Below are positions 6,295 through 10,127 of a stretch of 10,127 nucleotides of DNA, in pieces. The position numbers and the translations under genes are program-made. The notes under the pieces are model-generated. The model was not told where the DNA came from and ran no database searches. It saw only the letters and a program-made list of their open reading frames with translations. Every line of letters begins with the position of its first letter. Positions within the stretch are counted from its first letter, which is position 1. This stretch comes from Bacteroidales bacterium (GTDB lineage Bacteria > Bacteroidota > Bacteroidia > Bacteroidales > NBLH01), in assembly GCA_026988445.1 (NCBI GenBank), contig JALSLF010000475.1, positions 1 to 10,127 of the forward strand, given 5' to 3'.

Positions 6295-8676
6295 ATGATT
6301 AAAATACTCATTATCGGAGGGAATATTTATGAAGCACATGAAACGCAATTGCTTATTCATAAAAAAATGGATAAGGTGGAAGTTTTGCCTGTTGAAGGAA
6401 AGGATGCCGGTCTTGCCGCTGTAAAAAAATTTAAGCCTGACGTTATTTTAATTGATTTTTTATTACCGAAAACCAAAGGATATTTGGTATGTAAACATTT
6501 AAAGAAAGAGGAAGATACAAAACACATTCCTATTGTCTTGATGACTTTTGGACATACAGGAACGGGCGACCGGATTAGCGGTTTGCAAGCCGGTTGCGAT
6601 GCTTTTATTTCTAAACCAATTGATGCCGGAGAGTTGGCTATTATGATAAAAGTAATGTACCGGATTAAAAAGGCTGAAACCGAATTAAGAATTAAAAATA
6701 AAGAGCTTGAGGAAGAGGTTAAAAAGAAAACCGAAGAATTGATAATTAATGAGCTTCGGTATGCAAGTTTATTTGAAACAGCCGGTAATATTATTGTAGT
6801 AGCCGATGAACACAACCGCTTTACGCAATGGAATAATTCGGCAGAGCGTTTTTATCATATTAAAAAAGAAGAGGTTATTGGTAAAACTATTGAAGAGTTA
6901 GTTACCGACCCAAAGATGCAAAATTTTATACTCCGGGTTTTTGAACGAATAAAAGAGGGAAATAGAGTAGAGGACTATGTTTTAAAATTTAGAGACGGTA
7001 ATGAGCTAAAAACTGTTTTGTGGAACATCACGAAAATGACTAATCCCGATGGCTCTTATAATGGTTTTTTGGGAATAGGGCAGGACATTACTCTGAGAGA
7101 AAAAGCGCTATTTGAACTGAAAAAGAAAGAAGAACAATTAAGGCAGAGCGAACAATTTTTTAAACGAATCATGGATGCTGCCAATGATGCAATAATTTTG
7201 CTTGGTAAAGATTACAAAATCAAACTATGGAATAAAGCGGCAATTAAAGTTTTTGGTTTTACAAGAAAAGAAGCAATCGGGCAAAATGTTTTTGAAAAAA
7301 TATTTCCAGGTTCATATAAATCTTTAATTGAAAAATATTGTCGGCAAATTTTTGAACAAAAGAATGATAAAGCCATTGGTTATACTTTTGGCTTATCTGC
7401 AAAACAAAAAAAAGGTAAAGTAATACCCATCGAAATTTCAATGTCGGGCACAAGTTTCCGGAATCAAAACTATTTAATTGTTATTGCAAAAGATATCACT
7501 GAACGAAAACGTACTGAAAAAGAATTGCTTAGAGCAAAAGAAAAAGCAGAAGAATCAGATAATCTAAAAACTGCTTTTCTTTCAAATATGTCGCATGAAA
7601 TACGCACTCCTATGAATGCCATTGTGGGCTTTTCTCAATTATTAAGTAACCCCAACTTTGACCAACAAAAAAAAGATATATTTGTTGAGCAAATTAGTAT
7701 AAATAGTGAGAGCTTATTAAAGCTGATTGAGGATATTATCTATATATCCAAAATAGAAGCCGGGAAAATTGAAATAATTAAAACCGATTGTTCGCTACAT
7801 AAATTAATGAACGAATTACATACCAGCTTTTTAGAGCATAAACGCAGAATGGGCAAAGAAAAGGTAGATTTAAAATTATACTTGGATATAATTAATGAAG
7901 AACCCGTTATAAATACCGACCCGCAAAGGTTTAAACAAATAATGACCAATCTTTTAAGTAATGCTTTAAAATTCACCGATTCCGGTTATGTTGAATTTGG
8001 CTATAAGTTGCAAGAAGACAACTATCTCCTTTTTTATGTAAAAGATACCGGTATGGGTATCAATAAAGAGAAACTTCGTTATGTGTTTGACCGGTTTACC
8101 AAAGTAAGTGCAAATAAAACAAAACTGTATGGTGGTACAGGTTTGGGTTTATCTATTACAAAACATCTTGTAGAATATTTGGGTGGAGAAATTTGGGTAG
8201 AGTCAATAGAAAATAAAGGTTCAACATTTAAATTTACACATCCTTTTGAAAAACATCAGGCAAACACTCATTCCGAAGAACATTTGTCATTACCGGATAT
8301 TTCTGACTTATTGAAAGATCTTTCTATTTTGGTTGCCGAAGATGAGGAAATAAATTTTTTATTCCTTAAAGAAACGCTAAATCAGGCAGGAGCTGATGTT
8401 GATTGGGCTAAAAATGGACAAGAGGCTATTAATTTGGCAAAAGAAAATAATTACGATTTGGTTTTAATGGATATGAAAATGCCCGTTGTAGATGGTTATG
8501 AAGCTACAAAAAAAATAAAGGAATTTAATGCTACGGTACCAATAATTGCACAAACTGCTTATGCGCTTCCGGATGAATGTCAACTTGGTTATGAAGCCGG
8601 TTGCGACGATTATTTAAGTAAACCGATTGACCCGATTAATTTGATACGCCTAATTCAAAGATTTCTTAGCCGATAG
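6295..8676 (+). CDS. Soluble hybrid sensor histidine kinase (REC-PAS-PAS-HisKA-HATPase-REC)
   Basis: 793 residues, with no signal peptide or membrane segment, so cytoplasmic. In order: an N-terminal receiver (1-125) with D54, T84 and K107; a coiled coil (about 126-152); two PAS sensor domains (about 155-270 and 286-403); a HisKA dimerisation domain with phospho-acceptor H434 in SHEIRTPMN; a HATPase domain with N-box N552/N556, G1 box DTGMG (584-588) and G2 box GGTGLG (613-618); and a C-terminal receiver (about 675-793) with acidic pair E682/D683, D726, T754 and K776. The kinase should autophosphorylate H434 and pass phosphate to D726. The first receiver has GGN (8-10) where the metal-binding acidic pair should be, so it may be phosphorylated poorly or act as an interaction module. 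There is no HPt or DNA-binding domain, so output needs a partner not seen here. The PAS ligand is unknown. The gene stands 96 bp after the DUF6702-like gene. Confidence 0.93.
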   Translation: MIKILIIGGNIYEAHETQLLIHKKMDKVEVLPVEGKDAGLAAVKKFKPDVILIDFLLPKTKGYLVCKHLKKEEDTKHIPIVLMTFGHTGTGDRISGLQAGCDAFISKPIDAGELAIMIKVMYRIKKAETELRIKNKELEEEVKKKTEELIINELRYASLFETAGNIIVVADEHNRFTQWNNSAERFYHIKKEEVIGKTIEELVTDPKMQNFILRVFERIKEGNRVEDYVLKFRDGNELKTVLWNITKMTNPDGSYNGFLGIGQDITLREKALFELKKKEEQLRQSEQFFKRIMDAANDAIILLGKDYKIKLWNKAAIKVFGFTRKEAIGQNVFEKIFPGSYKSLIEKYCRQIFEQKNDKAIGYTFGLSAKQKKGKVIPIEISMSGTSFRNQNYLIVIAKDITERKRTEKELLRAKEKAEESDNLKTAFLSNMSHEIRTPMNAIVGFSQLLSNPNFDQQKKDIFVEQISINSESLLKLIEDIIYISKIEAGKIEIIKTDCSLHKLMNELHTSFLEHKRRMGKEKVDLKLYLDIINEEPVINTDPQRFKQIMTNLLSNALKFTDSGYVEFGYKLQEDNYLLFYVKDTGMGINKEKLRYVFDRFTKVSANKTKLYGGTGLGLSITKHLVEYLGGEIWVESIENKGSTFKFTHPFEKHQANTHSEEHLSLPDISDLLKDLSILVAEDEEINFLFLKETLNQAGADVDWAKNGQEAINLAKENNYDLVLMDMKMPVVDGYEATKKIKEFNATVPIIAQTAYALPDECQLGYEAGCDDYLSKPIDPINLIRLIQRFLSR

Positions 8677-8728
8677 CTTAAACCTAAATTGATGCTAGTC
8701 AAGTATGAATGATATAATTTATTTTAAT

Positions 8729-8768
8729 ATTTGTAAATTCGCCTTTTTAAAACAAGAAATTTACAAAT
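8729..8768. repeat. Perfect 11-bp inverted repeat upstream of the PLP enzyme gene
   Basis: ATTTGTAAATT (8729-8739) and AATTTACAAAT (8758-8768) are perfect complements separated by 18 nt. The left arm overlaps AATATTTG (8726-8733), one mismatch from the TAnnTTTG promoter consensus, and the right arm lies 19 bp before the start codon at 8788. It may be an operator or a leader hairpin. A T-run follows at 8779-8785, so a weak terminator for the kinase transcript is also possible. Confidence 0.5.
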
Positions 8769-8787
8769 TTTAATCTAGTTTTTTTAT

Positions 8788-9954
8788 ATGTGGAATTTTG
8801 ATGAATTAGTTGATAGAAGTAATACGAACTCTGTAAAATATGATTTACGTACATTAAAATTTGGAAAAGATAATGTAATCCCGATGTGGGTTGCCGATAT
8901 GGATTTTAAAACCCCTGCTTTTATTATTGATGCAGTAAAAAAACGTGCAGCACATGAAATTTACGGCTATACGTTTAGAGGAAGTAGCTTTGATAAGGCA
9001 GTTATGCATTGGATGGAATATAAACACGGCTGGAAAGTTCAAAAAAAATGGATAACATTTAGTCCCGGAGTGGTATCTGCTTTGTCGGCTGCCGTTTTGG
9101 CTTTTACATCGCCCGGCGATAAAGTAATTGTGCAGCCACCCGTATATTTCCCCTTTTATAGTTCAATTCAAAATTTTGGAAGAAGAGTAATTAATAATCA
9201 ATTAATTGAAAAAAACGGCAATTATTTTATTGATTTTGATGATTTGGAACAACAAATTGATTCGCGTACCAAAATGTTGATGTTTTGCAGTCCGCATAAT
9301 CCCGTTGGAAGAGTGTGGACAAAAGAAGAGTTGAAAAGATTAGCCGATATTTGTGTAAGGCATGATTTAATAGTTGTATCGGATGAAATTCATTCCGATT
9401 TGGTTTTTGAACCCAATAAGCACATTCCTTTGGCAACAATATCTGATGAAATTGCTGAACGAACCATCAGTACATTTGCGCCCAGTAAAACGTTTAATGT
9501 TGCAGGTTTATCTACTTCGGCAATTATTATTAATAACGAGAAACTAAAAAAGCGGTTTGATAATTTCATGCAAGACCTGCACATTAGCGGTGGTAATATT
9601 TTTGGCACAATTGCTTTAGAAGCTGCCTATACGCATGGAGCTGATTGGTTGGCTGATTTAATTAATTATTTAAGTGTTAATATTCAAATGGTAAAAGATT
9701 TTACGGAAAAACCAAATATTAAAATTAAAATGAAGGTACCTGAATCAACCTACCTCCTGTGGCTTGATTTTCGTGAATATGATTTACCGGAAGAAGAAAT
9801 TAATAAATTAATTATTGAAAAAGCCGGATTGGGATTTAATCCGGGTAGTATTTTTGGTCCGGGTGGTAAAGGGTTTCAACGGATGAATATTGCTTGCCCA
9901 CATAGTATTGTTGAAAAAGCGCTAAACAGTTTGGAAAAAGTTTTTTCGTTTTAA
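8788..9954 (+). CDS. PLP-dependent C-S lyase / aminotransferase, MalY/PatB family
   Basis: 388 residues, the usual length of MalY and PatB (class I/II aminotransferase fold). These enzymes cleave cystathionine or cysteine at the C-S bond to give a thiol (or homocysteine), pyruvate and ammonia; some are transaminases, so the substrate is uncertain. Evidence: the N-terminal family signature PMWVADMDF (32-40), Y120 in PPVYFPF for stacking or substrate contact, N171 in SPHNPVG binding the cofactor ring, D199 in SDEIHSDL pairing with the pyridine nitrogen, K234 in PSKTFNVAG as the Schiff-base lysine, and R365 in QRMNIACP binding the substrate carboxylate. All expected residues are present and there is no signal peptide, so it is a cytoplasmic enzyme of sulfur amino-acid metabolism. 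A lipoprotein gene begins 16 bp after its stop, suggesting cotranscription. A perfect inverted repeat upstream may regulate it. Confidence 0.92.
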   Translation: MWNFDELVDRSNTNSVKYDLRTLKFGKDNVIPMWVADMDFKTPAFIIDAVKKRAAHEIYGYTFRGSSFDKAVMHWMEYKHGWKVQKKWITFSPGVVSALSAAVLAFTSPGDKVIVQPPVYFPFYSSIQNFGRRVINNQLIEKNGNYFIDFDDLEQQIDSRTKMLMFCSPHNPVGRVWTKEELKRLADICVRHDLIVVSDEIHSDLVFEPNKHIPLATISDEIAERTISTFAPSKTFNVAGLSTSAIIINNEKLKKRFDNFMQDLHISGGNIFGTIALEAAYTHGADWLADLINYLSVNIQMVKDFTEKPNIKIKMKVPESTYLLWLDFREYDLPEEEINKLIIEKAGLGFNPGSIFGPGGKGFQRMNIACPHSIVEKALNSLEKVFSF

Positions 9955-9970
9955 ACTAAATTTAACCCGT

Positions 9971-10127
9971 ATGCCAAATATTCGAGTAAATAGAAAAAAA
10001 ATATCTTCTGTTTTTTTGACAGTTTTTGCTATATCTCTGTTTTTTACATGTAGTCCCGATGAAAATACCAATCATCAAAATCATCAAAAAAACGGGATAT
10101 CTTTTAAATTGAGCTCGAGCCGTTTGA
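9971..10127 (+). CDS. Putative surface lipoprotein, 3' end outside the window
   Basis: The frame opens with ATG at 9971 and runs to the window edge without a stop, 52 codons. The N-terminus has a basic region (NRKK, residues 7-10), a hydrophobic core (residues 13-25) and cysteine C27, preceded by FFT. That is a type II (lipoprotein) signal peptide with a loose lipobox, as allowed in Bacteroidota. Residues 28-32 are SPDEN; acidic residues just after the lipidated cysteine resemble the lipoprotein export signal that sends Bacteroidota lipoproteins to the cell surface. A His/Asn/Gln-rich linker follows (NTNHQNHQKN, 32-41), typical before a folded domain. What that domain is cannot be seen. The gene starts 16 bp after the PLP-enzyme stop on the same strand, so it is probably in the same operon. 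Confidence 0.75.
   Translation, partial: MPNIRVNRKKISSVFLTVFAISLFFTCSPDENTNHQNHQKNGISFKLSSSRL

Noticed and set aside
6357..6815. 152-codon minus-strand open frame inside the kinase gene
   Set aside because: It is antisense to the receiver and first PAS domain of a gene with unmistakable motifs; the Ser/Ile-rich product is typical of shadow frames.
1..10127. Defence island, mobile element or CRISPR array
   Set aside because: No transposase, integrase, nuclease, helicase or regular direct-repeat array is visible on either strand; the genes are ordinary housekeeping or envelope types.

Overview
The window looks like an ordinary chromosomal stretch of a low-GC member of the Bacteroidota, probably Bacteroidales or Marinilabiliales rather than a better-resolved lineage. 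Several things point that way. There are promoter boxes of the TAnnTTTG type and no convincing sigma70 boxes. The leaders are short and A-rich with weak ribosome binding sites. The M1 peptidase belongs to the Bacteroidota subfamily, and there is a DUF6702-like protein. The hybrid histidine kinase has the KAEESDNLKTAF / SNMSHEIRTPMNAI signature, and a G+C-rich intergenic inverted-repeat element sits at the left end. I see no phage, transposase, CRISPR, toxin-antitoxin or defence genes, and no RNA gene I can identify firmly.

Layout. Positions 1-360 have no credible gene; they hold a short inverted repeat at the left edge and a nested, G+C-rich inverted-repeat element (215-355) that ends five bases from the stop of the first gene. 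Three minus-strand genes follow: a secreted calcineurin-like metallophosphoesterase (361-2241), a small two-helix membrane protein with a three-cysteine motif (2344-2877), and a secreted M1 zinc aminopeptidase (2965-5265). A strong Rho-independent terminator lies just after the aminopeptidase stop, directly against a Bacteroidota promoter box for the small membrane protein. The membrane protein and the phosphoesterase therefore probably form one transcription unit, separate from the peptidase.

A 399-bp divergent intergenic region (5266-5664) with several short inverted and direct repeats separates the peptidase from the plus-strand genes. These are an exported DUF6702-like protein (5665-6198, with its own promoter box), a soluble hybrid sensor kinase of REC-PAS-PAS-HisKA-HATPase-REC architecture (6295-8676), a PLP-dependent MalY/PatB-type C-S lyase or aminotransferase (8788-9954), and, 16 bp further on, the start of a lipoprotein gene cut by the window edge (9971 onward).

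The genes do not form an obvious single pathway. The exported peptidase, phosphoesterase, DUF6702 protein and lipoprotein are envelope or secreted proteins, while the kinase and the PLP enzyme are cytoplasmic. I did not find a clear new biological system. The items most worth checking are the 215-355 element, the kinase's N-terminal receiver domain without its acidic pair, the cysteine-motif membrane protein, and the repeat cluster in the divergent intergenic region.
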